Shown: one piece after another, positions 42,491 to 54,208 of the stretch
Position numbering within the stretch: the first letter of the stretch is position 1
Layout of the letters: every line of letters begins with the position of its first letter
From: Vanessa cardui
Taxonomy: Eukaryota; Arthropoda; Insecta; Lepidoptera; Nymphalidae
Direction of reading: 5' to 3'
Assembly: GCF_905220365.1 (NCBI RefSeq)
Contig: NC_061143.1
Coordinates: 1,674,001 to 1,738,000, forward strand
Length of the DNA: 64,000 nt
Program-made: the position numbers and the translations under genes
Notes under the pieces: model-generated
Database searches by the model: none
What the model was told of the DNA's origin: nothing
Seen by the model: only the letters and a program-made list of their open reading frames with translations

Positions 42491-42790
42491 ACAACAACAA
42501 CAGCCTGTAAATTCCCACTGCTGGGCTAAAGGCCTCCTCTCCCTTTGAGGAGGAGGTTTGGAACATATTCCACCACGCTGTTCCAATGCGGGTTGGTGGA
42601 ATACACATGTGGCAGAATTTCTATGAAATTTGTCACATGCAGGTTTCCTGACGATGTTTTCCTTCGCCGCTGAGCACGAGATGAATTATAAAGACAAATT
42701 AAACTCATGAATCAGCGGTGCTTGCCTGGGTTTGAACCCGCAATTATCGGTTAAGATGCACGCGTTCTAACCACTAGGCCATCTCGACTC
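42491..42790 (-). mobile_element. SINE-M, full length with target duplication
   Basis: AACCAAATAAACAA precedes the (CAA)n tail and recurs at 42791-42804. Boxes A and B are intact on minus. Confidence 0.92.
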
Positions 42791-42805
42791 AACCAAATAA
42801 ACAAC

Positions 42806-43149
42806 CAAATAAACAATTGATATCGAATTGACGAGATATCATTGGTCGTGAAGCTTGAATAATCTATGGCATTAATTATGGATTCACGAAATAAGGCCGT
42901 GTAGAGCGACGACGAAACTGTTATCGGAACTTTGAAGTAAAATTAAAGTAGACACAAGTAGTTAACTGGAATTGTGTTGTATTAAATAAAGATATATTTG
43001 TCAGGAACTGTGATTAGTGCAATATAGAAGAGATATTAGGGTATTACGTAAATGTACCCAAGTTTATCTTAGTAAAATTTAATATATCTAAAAGTTAATC
43101 CAATTGGATTTATCTAAGATTTGTTTATTTTACTTTGATTTGAATAATA
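42806..43149. other. Unassigned AT-rich stretch
   Basis: Nothing recognised. Confidence 0.4.
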
Positions 43150-43440
43150 TCACCATCACCATCATCATCATCATCATCATCAGCTCATACCCATCCACTG
43201 CTGGACATAGGCCTCTCCCAGTGCACGCCACTGTGGTCTTTCTCCGGCTACTCGCAACCAGCTCCTGCCTGCCGCCTTGCGTATATCGTCACTCCACCGT
43301 GCCTGAGGTCGTCCTACACTACGTTTGCCGAGATGCGGTCTCCACTCTAGAACGCGTTTTCGCAACGGTTGTCGGTTATGCGAAAATAGACCAGCCCACT
43401 GCCACTTCAGCTTACGGTGGTCTATGTCCGAATAATATAT
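43150..43440 (-). pseudogene. RTE-type LINE C-terminus with (ATG)n tail
   Basis: The minus frame shows KLKWQWAGLF, LRKRVLEWRPHLGKRSVGRP, ARWSDDIRKAAG and ALGEAYVQQWMGMS then a stop. The 3' end reads CCAGCAGTGGATGGG and GAGCTG followed by (ATG)n. This is the RTE C-terminal pattern. The rest of the element is missing. It is a distinct subfamily from 9491 and 36439. Confidence 0.88.
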
Positions 43441-43469
43441 AGCTACTTTAATCAGGCTACAAACTGGAG

Positions 43470-43722
43470 GAGGCAAACTTTGATGATGACCTATAATTTA
43501 CATGTTTTAAATTTCCTGCCCCTCACAACCACTCTGTGGAACCAGCTTTCACCAGCGCTTTTTCCGAACCGATACGACTTGGGAACCGTCAAGAAAAGAG
43601 CGTACACTTTCATTAAAGGCCGGCAACGCACCTGCAAGTCCCCTGGTGTTGCAGATGTCTATGGGCGGTGGTGATCACTTTCCATCAGATGAACCTGCTG
43701 CCTGTTTGCCACCTATCACATA
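43470..43722 (+). pseudogene. J1-family LINE 3' end
   Basis: The frame ends LPLTTTLWNQLSPALFPNRY, KGRQRTCKSPGVADVYGRW and a stop, then the J1 3' UTR (TCACTTTCCATCAGATGA) and ATAAAAA. It is the last 60 residues of the ORF, 5'-truncated. Confidence 0.9.
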
Positions 43723-43871
43723 AAAATGGTTAAAATCATATCAAAATATGTACAAATGTATATAAGATGATAATTAATCCAAATAGTGATAATATATAAA
43801 TTTGACGTATATTTATGAGTGTACTTATATATAATGTGTAATGTCAAACATGTAGCTTAGTAAAGAGTAAA

Positions 43872-44172
43872 GTAACAGCCTGTACATTTCCCACTGATGA
43901 CATAAGGCCTCCTCTTCCATTAAGGAAAGGGTTTGGAACATATTCCACCACGCTGTTCCAATGCGGGTTGGTGGAATGCACGTGTTTCGATCGCAGAATT
44001 TCGATGAAATTAGACACAAGCAGGTTTCCTCACGATGTTTTCCTTCACCGCCGAGCAAGAGATGAATTATAAATACAAATTAAGCACATACATACAGTGG
44101 TGCTTGTCTGGGTTTGAACCCGCAATCATCGGTTAAGATGCACGCGTTCTAACCACTGGGCCATCTCAGCTC
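43872..44172 (-). mobile_element. SINE-M, full layout
   Basis: On plus: AACAGCCTGTACATTTCCCA, the body, box B GGGTTTGAACCCGC and box A CCACTGGGCCATCTC. Confidence 0.92.
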
Positions 44173-45244
44173 TTACATCTTACCCAACTAATTTCACATG
44201 TAGCTTGAAAAATGTTTGTTTTCATTAAAGTTAAAAATAATACTACATTGTTTTACACAGTCCACTTTGGTCATTGTCATGAGTCTTTTTGCTAAGCCAG
44301 TTATAGTCACGATTTACGATCAAATTGGTTTACCTTAAATATTATTTCAACCTGTGGGATTTAGCAAACCGTGGCAGTAGAACGTTTTAGTATATTAACA
44401 CTAAATGCTTCGATAACTATTTTGTATATAATTCGAAATATATTTGGTTTGCGTTGAGCTCTCCTAAGTAATATTTACTTGATTTGGCTTTGCCCAAAGC
44501 CGACCGATCGAGTTATCATTTATTCTACAACACAGTAATAATATTGTATTCTCTGTGGTTAGAGTCAACACAGGCACAGTATAACATCATAGATTCCAAC
44601 TTAAGAAGCGCATTAGGAGTAAGGAAGTTATTAAGAGTTATTTTTTACACATTTTATAACTGTCATTTATTAGAATAATTTAATTCATTATATGATTGAC
44701 AATTTTAAATTAATAAATAAATAAATAAATTTAAAATAATAAATAATTATATGATTGACAATTTTAAAAATATGTAATATAATATTTTAATTTATCACCA
44801 TTATTACTGGCCGAATGTCTGTTACTGGCCGGTAATAAAGAGAATGTCAAGAATAATGATTGTTAATTTGGAAAGAATGATAATTATAGGCTAGATTTAG
44901 ATTTAAAAATACGGGATGTATTGTGAAACACGGATTAGGTAAAATAAATGTGAAAATTGTGTTAATAAATGAATCTGGAAGATCCTTGTTTAAACTAGTG
45001 ACCATCCTAAGATGATATAGTTACTTACCACTTATATATTCACGAAATGATGCAACAAATCTATAGCTGGATTCGTATATTGATTTTCACCATCTGTCAT
45101 ATCCTTCTTGACCACTGACATTTCTTGTTTTTCTAACATGATTCTCATTGGCCATCCAGAATCAAATCTCTAAACTAAGATTTCAATCAAAGTATTCATT
45201 TATCTGATAATGCGACATACATGTAAATCATCTGTCTATGTGAG
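44173..45244. other. Unassigned AT-rich stretch
   Basis: It contains a direct repeat, TTATATGATTGACAATTTTA, at about 44689 and 44748, spaced about 58 bp. Nothing else is recognised. Confidence 0.45.
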
Positions 45245-45430
45245 TAACATCATCATCATCCTGTCAGCCGAAGGACGTTCACTGTTGGGCATATGTCTCC
45301 CCCAAAGATCACCACCGCGACCAGCCTTGTGCAGCGACTTCACCAGATCGTCAGACCACCTTGTGAGGGGCCTACCCACGCTGCGTCTTCCGGTTCGTGG
45401 TCTCCATTCGCCAAATCGTCGGCTCCATCA
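45245..45430 (-). pseudogene. RTE-type LINE C-terminal scrap
   Basis: The minus frame reads EWRPRTGRRSVGRPLTRWSD, then DLWGRHM, and ends in (ATG)n. A C11 run (45455-45465) follows. Confidence 0.75.
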
Positions 45431-45465
45431 GCCAATGCCAAGCGTGGTGATTATCCCCCCCCCCC

Positions 45466-46559
45466 ACATTAAATTAGGACAAACCCCCAATGGTTGTTGC
45501 ACCTGTTACATGAATGAACTAATTTCGACACAATGTTTTTGACTGTATTTGAGTGAGTACCCTTGATGGTAGGTAGTGTTGTGATTGGGTAGTAAAAAGA
45601 AAACCTTAAGTCGCTCCGACAGATAAGGTCATTAGTTCTATATAAAAACATATAAACATTAATTAAGCATATGAAAATTCATTGATCGCGCGGATTTGAT
45701 CCCGTTATTACCCTGATCGATTAATAAATTTTAGAAATCAGTTTTAAAACATCGTGACCGCATCGTAAAATTACGGTTTAAAATTTTTCTCTCGTTTTAA
45801 TCGGGACATAATAAACATGATAATAAATAACACACTGTATCAATGTGCGGTCGGAAATTCACATAAATAAGTTAAGCGTTCGCTTTTTACGGAGCTGAGG
45901 TTTGGGAATAAAACCGAAAATCGCTGTACCTAAAAAAGGACGCGATTATTTAGAATAATTTAATTGAAATCGGTGTCGTGTTACAGTTGAATTCACGTGG
46001 AATCTTATATAGCATGAGTGAAAAGTATGTTTAGGTATTTATTTTGTACAGTAAACATAGAACATGTATGTTTGTTTAGTAGATTTTTCTAGAAATGTGA
46101 CTATAATATAATCAGTAAAACCCTATGTTTTATGAATGCCCTAAATTTGGTATCTTCGTATTTTCTGACAATAAAAATATTCAAGCATTTCCGTAATAAA
46201 ATATAAATAAAGTACTGCCTATAGTATATCCGAACTAGTAGTCAATTTTTGACAATTATGACGACGTCTGACCAATTCTGGTCACAGATCTCAATCTTGA
46301 CGGAGTCTAGCCAACGCAGGTTGTCATATAAACACACGTGTAAATAAGTCCCTCGCTCTCATAATCCAATGGGAAGGCAAAGATGATACCATCGCAAAAA
46401 GTTCATTATCAGAACCTACAGCTTTAAAACTTCAACTTACAGATTCTTAGCTAATACTTGACTATATCGATAGAAAATCTTGAATCTTTATTGGTTTGAC
46501 CTGGAGTTTGGAATCGAGAACCTAGGTCCAAACAAGGTCTTGACACTATGTAAGTAATA
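45466..46559. other. Unassigned AT-rich stretch
   Basis: No recurrent repeat or credible frame. Confidence 0.4.
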
Positions 46560-46682
46560 TATTCTATTATTACCGTGAAAGCAACGCACCTGCAAGCCCC
46601 CTGGTGTTGTAGATGTCCATGGGCGGTGATAGTCACTTTCATCAGGTGAGCCTGCTCGCTTGCAACCTATCTCATAAAAAAA
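46560..46682 (+). repeat. J1-family LINE 3' end scrap
   Basis: It has CCTGGTGTTGTAGATGTCCA, GGGCGGTGATAGTCACTT and CTCATAAAAAAA. Confidence 0.85.
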
Positions 46683-47459
46683 CCGTTTTTCTTAATTTTT
46701 TTAAATAATATTTATAATACAATGCCTCAAATTAATTAATTACGGAATAATTAATATTCCCATTTACCCCTCCTTTTAAGCTTATCACATATATTAGGAG
46801 TGGGGACGATAATAGCCCAAAAGGTTGGAATCGATCTTGCGACTTTTGACATCATTACGCAGCCTGTAAACCACTGCGCTATTGGCGCTTCTACTTATCA
46901 CAAAATACTTAAAACCAAATATAAAAATAGAAACTCATATGATACTTCTTTAAAGAATTAAACATCGCTAGCTGTATAGGTTTCACCAAAATCGGTAATT
47001 ATTTAAACAGGAGGTCGTTGACCTCTACGCCAGACATTGAGTTGCATCGTAAAAGTACAACTTTTCGATAGATTTATTTCAATAGAAATTTCAACCAGGT
47101 GTTCGTAAATAAATAAACAATGAACCAATCGCTTTGGTTTCCTGTTCCGTCCGTGATTCGTGTAAAAATATATTAGAATGAAAATAAACTGTCGTGATTG
47201 GTTGATACTTTTTTGATGTATTTTTTTTTTAATTTATTTTAAATTGAGATGGTTCAGTGATTGGAATATTTTAAACGGAGTTTTCAAGGATTGTACCTTC
47301 TTCCTGATGTTTTATATTATTAATTAAAATTGTTTTTTTTGCATTATTTCACGCAATGTAATAAATGTCATTAGTAATTTATTGCATTGAGCTATTGTAT
47401 GTTTTCTTAATTCAACGTATATACATCCAATTTGATAATTATATACAACATATTTCTAC
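46683..47459. other. Unassigned AT-rich stretch
   Basis: 46820-46890 has a GATTCGAACCTG-like segment in degraded form. Otherwise nothing. Confidence 0.35.
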
Positions 47460-47696
47460 TTGACGACCTTCGCGGTCGAGTGGTGTGTACACCGGCTTTC
47501 ATGGGTAAGCCACTCCGAGGTCCCGGGTTCGATTCCCGGCCGAGTCGATGTTGATTATCATTAGTTTTTTTTCTTGGGTCTGGGTGTTTGTGGTACCGTC
47601 GTTACTTCTGATTTTCCATAACAAAAGTGCTTCAGCTACTCACATTGGGATCAGAGTAATGTATGTGATGTTGTCTCATATTTATTTATTTATTTT
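47460..47696 (+). mobile_element. SINE-T, best-preserved head
   Basis: Box A region GCGGTCGAGTGG and box B GGGTTCGATTCCCGGC are tRNA-like. The body GGTACCGTCGTTACTTCTGA and the tail TATTTATTTATTTATT follow. Confidence 0.92.
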
Positions 47697-47939
47697 ACTT
47701 CTGTAGTTTTATTACACAGTTGTTGTTGTAATAACCTGTTTTTAAGTTGTAATAACGGAAGATTTTGTTGCTTAAATGAAAACGCACATCTTGATAGAAC
47801 ATGCAAGTTGATCTTTTAACGAAATATGAGGGTGCAACACCATCTATACATATAATAAAATTGGAGTGTCTGTTTTGTAATATTAAAATAGACCTTTTTT
47901 ACTCAATGCATATGTATGTACACGGTATATTTGCCAAAA

Positions 47940-48110
47940 CAACATTTTTTACAATTTTTGTCTGTCTGTTTGTTCCGGCTAATCTCTGGAACGGCTGGAC
48001 CGATTTTGATGGGACTTTCACTGGCAGATATCTAATATAATAAGGAGTAACTTAGGCTACAATATTTTTTTTGTTAAATTCAAACGCGTACAAGGTCACG
48101 GGCACAGCTT
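47940..48110 (+). repeat. Short dispersed repeat (CTGTCTGT type)
   Basis: TGTCTGTCTGTTTGTTCCGG then GGACCGATTTTGATGGGACT resembles a class seen across Lepidoptera. It is related in layout to 5735 and 54630. Confidence 0.5.
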
Positions 48111-48465
48111 GTCTTACAATCATTATACACCAGTCTCCGTATTAGTTGAACACGTGCAATCCCAGACTCGAGATTCAATTACTTTATTTTCATTTTCATT
48201 TTAATATTGTCACGCTAACCAGACCCACTCCTCGCTTTCGACGTGACACTTCACTCCACTTATAACCTCTTCCCTGCTCACAATATCATCGTTAAATAAA
48301 TTCAAAAGCTTCAGCCTCTATTCCATACTAACTCACTTCGATTTTCATTCGTGTAATGTACGCTATTTTGATATGTGCAGTCTTTAGATATTTTTGTTAT
48401 AAAAGTCAATATTGCATATCACTTTTTGTACGCTTACGACGTTTTATTGATTTATTTATATTCGT
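48111..48465. other. Unassigned stretch
   Basis: Nothing recognised. Confidence 0.4.
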
Positions 48466-48506
48466 TTTTCAACCGACTTCCAAAAGGAGGAGGTTATCAA
48501 TTCGTC

Positions 48507-48553
<47 letters not shown>

Positions 48554-50205
48554 GTTACCTCATAACTTTTCACTGGGTGGACCGATTTTGATAATTTTTT
48601 TTTTATTTGAAAGGTAGTGCTTCCCGTGGGGTCCCATTTTTTTTATTTTTTTTTCCGATGATGGTATCCATGTGAAAACGACATAAGTCTTAAATTTGCA
48701 TTATGTATATGCGCGACCAATAGGTGAATAACTGAAAATCACGTTAACCAATTTTGATAACTCTTTTTTTATTATAAAATATATACTTCAAGGGTAATTT
48801 GGTAAAAGTTTGGTAAGGTTTTGAGCACAGGATCCATGACAAAGTAACGGAACGGAAGGGAACGGAACAATTCTGAGGAGCACGTTAGCGATACTCAGTC
48901 GAATCTTTTATTTATAGGTTATTTGGATATTTGAGTCACCTTCCGTAATGTGGTTATGTTTATGTAATTATCATAGTTGAATATTATAATCAACTAGCTA
49001 CCCACCCCGGCTTTGCACGGGTGCAATACAGATACTAAATATACTACAGAATTTGTTTATTTACGACATCACATCGCAAACTTCTAAAATTATCAGTGTT
49101 TCTTTACTATATTGTTCATGTATTATATACACAAAGCTTCCCCTTGAATCACACTATCTTTTAAAAAAAAACCGCATCAAAATCCGTTGCGTAGATTTAA
49201 AGATATAGGGACAGAGAAAGCGACTTTGTTTTTTACTATGTAGTGATGGAACTCCTATACGGCTCGCAGTTAGGGTGCGATATGGGGCAGAATTTCTTAC
49301 TATCTTTAATCAAATTTTGTGTATGTGATGTGATGTCATATGATGTACGAAATATAATTGGTCTTTTTCAAAGTTTTTTTGCTGAGTTCGATTACAGCTC
49401 TTTCGAGGGATCCTCGTAGTTTACGCCGCGTGACGTATTAAATCCGCATTTTCGAAAGTCTATTTTTGCTTTATTCGCAAGTTTCCTTTGAAATTGTCCT
49501 CGAAGTAGTTTCTGACTCATATAAACGGAACGCTTAATCTATCCATATTAAAAAAAAATAGTTAATCAACATCAGCTTCACTTAAAATCAAAAAATAAAT
49601 AAAAATTTTAACAAAAAGAAAAACCGACTTCAAACAAAACACTATTTTAAAACAAATGAATATGCACGAAAAAGTAATAAAAATAATTGCGTATTCAACA
49701 TATTTTTTTAGAGTCTTCCTAAGTTAAATGAAATGAAAAATATTAAACTACTTAAAAGTCGATTAACGATTATATCATGTAGTTATAATTATTGTTATAT
49801 TTGGAGTCGGTGTCAGCCAATAAAACCCTACATAACCCTACGTATATCTATCAAAAAAACAATACGAGAGTACTTTAACAAATATGTTTTTTACAAATTA
49901 CCTTTTACACAATAATATACTGGATCAATCAAGGGGCTCGTATCGCTTCTTTCTTTTGATTGTTGGGGCAAGGGCACCGTGGCTGACACCGGCTCCAAAT
50001 ATAACAATAATTATAACTACATGATATAATCGTTAATCGACTTTTAAGTAGTTTAATATTTTTCATTTCATTTAACTTAGGAAGACTCTAAAAAAATATG
50101 TTGAATACGCAATTATTTTTATTACTTTTTCGTGCATATTCATTTGTTTTAAAATAGTGTTTTGTTTGAAGTCGGTTTTTCTTTTTGTTAAAATTTTTAT
50201 TTATT
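48466..50205 (-). mobile_element. Foldback element F1, palindromic copy 2
   Basis: It is the reverse complement of the layout at 3042-3930, with about 830 bp more between the AAGGAGGAGG end and the palindrome. Arms at 49591-49820 and 49980-50205 flank a 159-bp spacer whose sequence matches the 3-kb spacer inverted. It starts AACCGACTTCCAAAAGGAGG and then a T37 run (48511-48547). Confidence 0.8.
48990..49255 (+). repeat. Repeat C copy inside F1
   Basis: It has CGGCTTTGCACGGGTGCAAT, ATACTAAATATACTACAGAA and AAAATCCGTTGCGTAG, and ends in a GCGACTTTGTTTTTTACTA block. It is nested in the extra segment of F1 copy 2. Confidence 0.8.
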
Positions 50206-50270
50206 ATTACTCTTATCATAACTTCTCCCTTTAATATATTTCAAGTAAAGGTAAAATTGATGTAAAAAAT

Positions 50271-50368
50271 TAACAGCCTATAAATTTCTTACTGCTTCGC
50301 TACCGACTCTACTTTTTATGGTTTTAGAGTTTATTCCACTACACTGGGCTATGCCAATTGGTGGACTA
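50271..50368 (-). mobile_element. Decayed SINE-M tail
   Basis: It has TAACAGCCTATAAATTTCTT and TTTATTCCACTACACTG. Confidence 0.6.
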
Positions 50369-51111
50369 GAGGTTTTATGTATATTGTGACACAAATTTAA
50401 TGTCCTACTTGGTTAAAAAGCTTAAAGATTATAAATACACAGACCAGGTCATTTTATAATGATAATATTTTAAATAAGTGTAACGTTACTAAAGAGTATG
50501 TCGTGTTTATAAAAAATGTACGAATGTGCAGTATAGAGATATACATATATGTCATATATAGGCTACTAATCGTCGTTGCTTCGCCGGCGGAAGGCTTTAA
50601 AAAATAAATCAGTATGTTTTCAGCGCGGCACGTTTCTCTAATCCCATAAACGTATATAACTTATATATTTATTTGTCTCGTTTATATTGAAGATTAAATG
50701 CTACATCAACAGTTTGTTGATGTCTCCTGGTGGTCAAAAACTTTTTCTTATTTTACATGATCTAAAGTTAATTTACAGATAAATACATGCTTGTCAAAAT
50801 TTCAAACAACACATTCAAATTTCATCAATATTTTTTGTTGAGAACTTTTGGTAAATGCTTGACTTAGCGTAGTCTTTTTCTAATTAATTAACACGAAGAC
50901 TATATTTACCTTATATAGTCTATACCTTATTGTGATTCAATAGTAGTCACAGAAAGGTAAAACGTTTCCGAAATTAGTAGTTAATTTGGTTTATTTTACA
51001 TTTTAAGTAAGTACACACAGTAAACACATTTAGCAACGATCAACGAAAGCAGTCTTACGTTTTTTTTTGTCATTAGACAACCCAATCTATATGAAGATTT
51101 TGATAAGACAG
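50369..51111. other. Unassigned AT-rich stretch
   Basis: Nothing recognised. Confidence 0.4.
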
Positions 51112-51235
51112 TTCCAAGTCAAAATCAAGATATTCTTTATTCAAATAGCCTCATAAGTCACTTTTTGATTGTCATGTTACAGTTTCAAAGTGCAAAGAGG
51201 TACCACCATCCAAACCACCGTTCACAATTCAATTT
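51112..51235 (-). repeat. LINE 3' end related to LINE-A
   Basis: It has TCAAAATCAAGATATTCTTT then TTCAAATAG and a TACCACCATCC block, a related but distinct subfamily. Confidence 0.55.
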
Positions 51236-51907
51236 AATTAATTTATCTTGTCTAGATATCAACACATTCTATGTTCACTTTTCTATCATGAATATAAGAT
51301 TATATTAAGTAATATGCGTCATTGTTCAATGTATTTTTGACATAAAATTTAAAATACTATCAGGCCAAGAAAATTACTTACTAAGGTTGCCTTACTAAGC
51401 TTTGAAATGAAACTAAATTCGTCCATAGAAAGTCCAAAAGTGCCATCAAAATTCAACGGATTTAACTTCGGAGGCATAGTGCGTCAAGAACATGAAAATG
51501 AAACTCACACAATTAGCCTTCGAATGTTTTAATTACTCGACAAAAAAAGAACATATAGTACGTTTTAACATCGCAGCTTTACAGGAAAAAATCCTGAAAA
51601 GCCCGACAAAGCAACATTTTTTTCCTAGACTTTACAGCTCATTACCTCTCTGAAAGCGTACCTTGTACGTATAAGTGATTCTAGATCCTTATAGGGCGTT
51701 AGAAAAATTCTACAGCCAGGCGCCCTAACGAGCCATGGGCATATGAAATGCTTCCATTGGCTTTACGATTTCAAAGTACATTATATAACACGTCCGAATT
51801 AAATTTATCCTTTAAAGTCCTTACTGGGAACTACGTCTGACACTCTGTATATAGTCGGGTAATACTACGGTATGAAGGTAACGGTCTAACTGATCTCATA
51901 TTATTTC
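51236..51907. other. Unassigned stretch upstream of candidate promoter
   Basis: No repeat recurs here. TATATA lies at about 51849, too far upstream of 51908 to serve as its TATA box. Confidence 0.4.
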
Positions 51908-51939
51908 AGTGGGCTTCGCGATGTGCTAGGCGGTGGACG
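51908..51939 (+). promoter_or_regulatory. Candidate Inr plus DPE core promoter
   Basis: TCAGTG places the Inr A (+1) at 51908. GGACGT then occupies exactly +28 to +33 (51935-51940) and satisfies the insect DPE consensus at all positions. GC and CpG content rise sharply from here. It may drive a host gene or be the start of a LINE-like element. Confidence 0.45.
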
Positions 51940-52080
51940 TGTCGCTCCCGTTTTCCTCGGTGTTTTCCGTACGAAGCGAAACTTTTTACGCAGTGTTGTA
52001 ATATAATTATGTGAGAGTTTTATGACTATTAATTAGTTTGGTGTTGAATGGACGTTCGATCTCGGAGTTTCCTTGATTAG
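51908..52080 (+). other. Candidate non-coding first exon
   Basis: This GC-rich, CpG-rich block ends TTGATTAG before GTGAGG (52081), a fair splice donor. Its ATGs lead only to very short frames, so it would be 5' UTR. Alternatively 51903-51909 is a splice acceptor (CTAACTGAT branch-like, then TTATTTCAG). No coding exon is visible downstream in the window. Confidence 0.35.
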
Positions 52081-52144
52081 GTGAGGATTAATAAGATATT
52101 TTACTGAAAAGGTGAATTATGGGTAAAATATTTTATGTTACTTG

Positions 52145-52300
52145 AAACTTGTTAACCGCGGCTTCGCTGGCGTTTTAGGTTAGGTTGTCATGTCTTAGGT
52201 AAAAAAAATGCTTATTCTTTCTTGGAGTTCAAGTTTGTTTTAGACCAATAAAATTCGGTTCAGAGGTTTGTTAGTGAAAGAGCTATAGACAAATCTATAC
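52145..52300 (+). repeat. Dispersed repeat with CCGCGGCTTCGC start
   Basis: AACCGCGGCTTCGCTGGCGT is followed by TTCAGAGGTTTGTTAGTGAA. The type is similar to 10975 and 41237. Confidence 0.45.
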
Positions 52301-52484
52301 TACTCGTAATGAATCATCAGCGACAAATGAACAGATAATAATAAAAAAATAATTATTGCTAATTTTTGCCATACATTGAAATCCACTGTTAGCAATGCAA
52401 TGCAAGTTAAGGAATCTTTTAATCTCTTGCTAATTACCTTCTAGTCATTCAATTGAAAAACTGAAGTCACAGTATCTACTTTCA

Positions 52485-52725
52485 ATCAAATCAAATAAAT
52501 TTTATTCAAGTAAACTTCACAATGAAGCGATTTTGAATCGTCAATAATTAAATACTACCACCGTTTGGGAAAGCAGCTTCTAGCGAGAAGAAACGGCAAG
52601 AAACTCGCATAGTTGCTCTTCAAATAAACAGATTTACAATACTGTTTACAGTAATTAGTGTCCTATGATGGAACCCGAGAGTAACTCCAGGCGTTTCTTT
52701 GTAAAAAGTACTCTTTTAAACATTA
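52485..52725 (-). repeat. LINE-A-type 3' end
   Basis: It has AATAAATTTTATTCAAGTA, GAATCGTCAATAATTAAATA, TACCACCGTTTGG and AAGAAACGGCAAGAAACTC, in reverse order to 19359-19600. Confidence 0.8.
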
Positions 52726-53022
52726 TATTATCTTAAATATATTGTAAACTGCCGTTAATACACCTATTTCTTTAAATTTCTCGCGTAATGATGAAATTAA
52801 CTTTTATTAAATTAACAAATAAATTGCAGCTGTATATTCAACTAACTTGTAAGATCTTTTTCTTTTCTCATGTCTAATCTGACGCTGAAAGCAGAATAAG
52901 CGAGACGTACATAGCCGTGCCCTTAAATAATGAACAAAAGGTATTAAATTAGGATATTTGTCTATGACCAACTTGCTAAACGAAACTTGAAAAATGATTA
53001 AAAGAACTTATTATACGTTACG
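52726..53022. other. Unassigned AT-rich stretch
   Basis: Nothing recognised. Confidence 0.4.
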
Positions 53023-53069
53023 TTAACAGCCTGTAAACTTCCCACTGCTAGGCCTCTTCTCCCTTTGAA
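53023..53069 (-). mobile_element. SINE-M tail scrap
   Basis: It has TTAACAGCCTGTAAACTTCC. Confidence 0.75.
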
Positions 53070-53107
53070 AAAAACTGATTTAATTAAAGTAGATTTAATT
53101 AGAGTTA

Positions 53108-53398
53108 AACTTAGTGGTAGGGCTTTGTGCAAGCCCGTCTGGGTAGGTACTACCCACTCATCAGTTATTCTACCGCCAAATAACAGTACTCAGTATTGTT
53201 GTGTTCCGGCTTGAAGGGTGAGTGAGCCAGTGTAACTACCGACACAAGGGACATAACATCTTAGTTCCCAAGGTTAGTGGCGCATTGACGATTTAATGAA
53301 TAATTAATATTTCTTACAGCGTTTTTGTCTATGGGTAATGGTGACCACTTACCATCAGGTGGCCCATTTGCTCGTCCGCCAACCTATACCATAAAAAA
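53108..53398 (+). repeat. Repeat B, near full length
   Basis: It matches 7515-7806 and 56834-57121 along its whole length. Confidence 0.9.
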
Positions 53399-54160
53399 GT
53401 GGCATGGCTTATTCAAATATTAAATAATCAAAGCTTCACTACGATTATGAGAGATCCTTAATATCATGAATATAATATAACAATTAAAATCTGATCAAGA
53501 TATAATTGATAAATAATTAAAACTATAAACATTTTTAACTGGATATAGTTAAATCAATATGTATACTAGAAAAATAAGGGCAGATGTTTTATGCCAGATA
53601 TTATATAACTATATATAAAACCTTCTCCGATTTATCTTCTGGTATAAGTTTTATGTACATTGGATTAGTAGTTTCTTCAGTTACGGAAAAAATGTCATCG
53701 TTTATCTTACATCTATACAGTATTGCATATAGTATTATAAAACCTTTTTAATGTAGACTTTTTTATAAGATTTTTGGTGCATGTGAAATGGTATTTTGAA
53801 TTTAAATATGGAATCAAGTAAGATTAGCAATCAATTATTTCAGAGTTGAACTTAGAGGATCGAACCACTTTTTACTTAAACTTAAATAATTAATATGACA
53901 TGATTTAAAATAATTAACGGATTTGTAAAATAAATTTTCATATTTTATCTCCCTAAGACACAGACATCAGTTCCGTTCCCTAACATCCTTGAAACTGTTT
54001 TTTTTTATGAAGGACTGTCATCGGTACGATTTAGCCGATTAGTTGTGTTAATCGTACCACGTATAAGTTCTTAAATCGTACCATAGGTTTTTAAGTCGTA
54101 CCACTGAATTAAAGACAATACAATTTTCCACCAAATTATTTATTTTGAACATCCTACATA
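53399..54160. other. Unassigned; CGTACCA repeats at 54020-54105
   Basis: AATCGTACCA-like words occur three times about 20-25 bp apart (54049, 54074, 54093), plus once inverted (54024). Otherwise AT-rich. Confidence 0.45.
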
Positions 54161-54208
54161 TCCTTAGCCCAGCGGTGGGAAATTTACAGACTGTTGTTTT
54201 TGTTGTTG
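54161..54208 (+). mobile_element. SINE-M tail scrap
   Basis: It has CTTAGCCCAGCGGTGGGAAA then ACAGACTGTTG. Confidence 0.8.

Noticed and set aside
47465..47550. Possible tRNA gene with a perfect T-loop-like box B
   Set aside because: Followed by the SINE-T body and an A/T-rich tail, and repeated at four other sites. Not a functional tRNA.
48511..48565. Phe-rich frame at the T37 run
   Set aside because: It is a homopolymer artefact at the end of F1.
51840..51856. TATA box for the 51908 start
   Set aside because: It lies about 55-60 bp upstream of +1, outside the usual -30 position.
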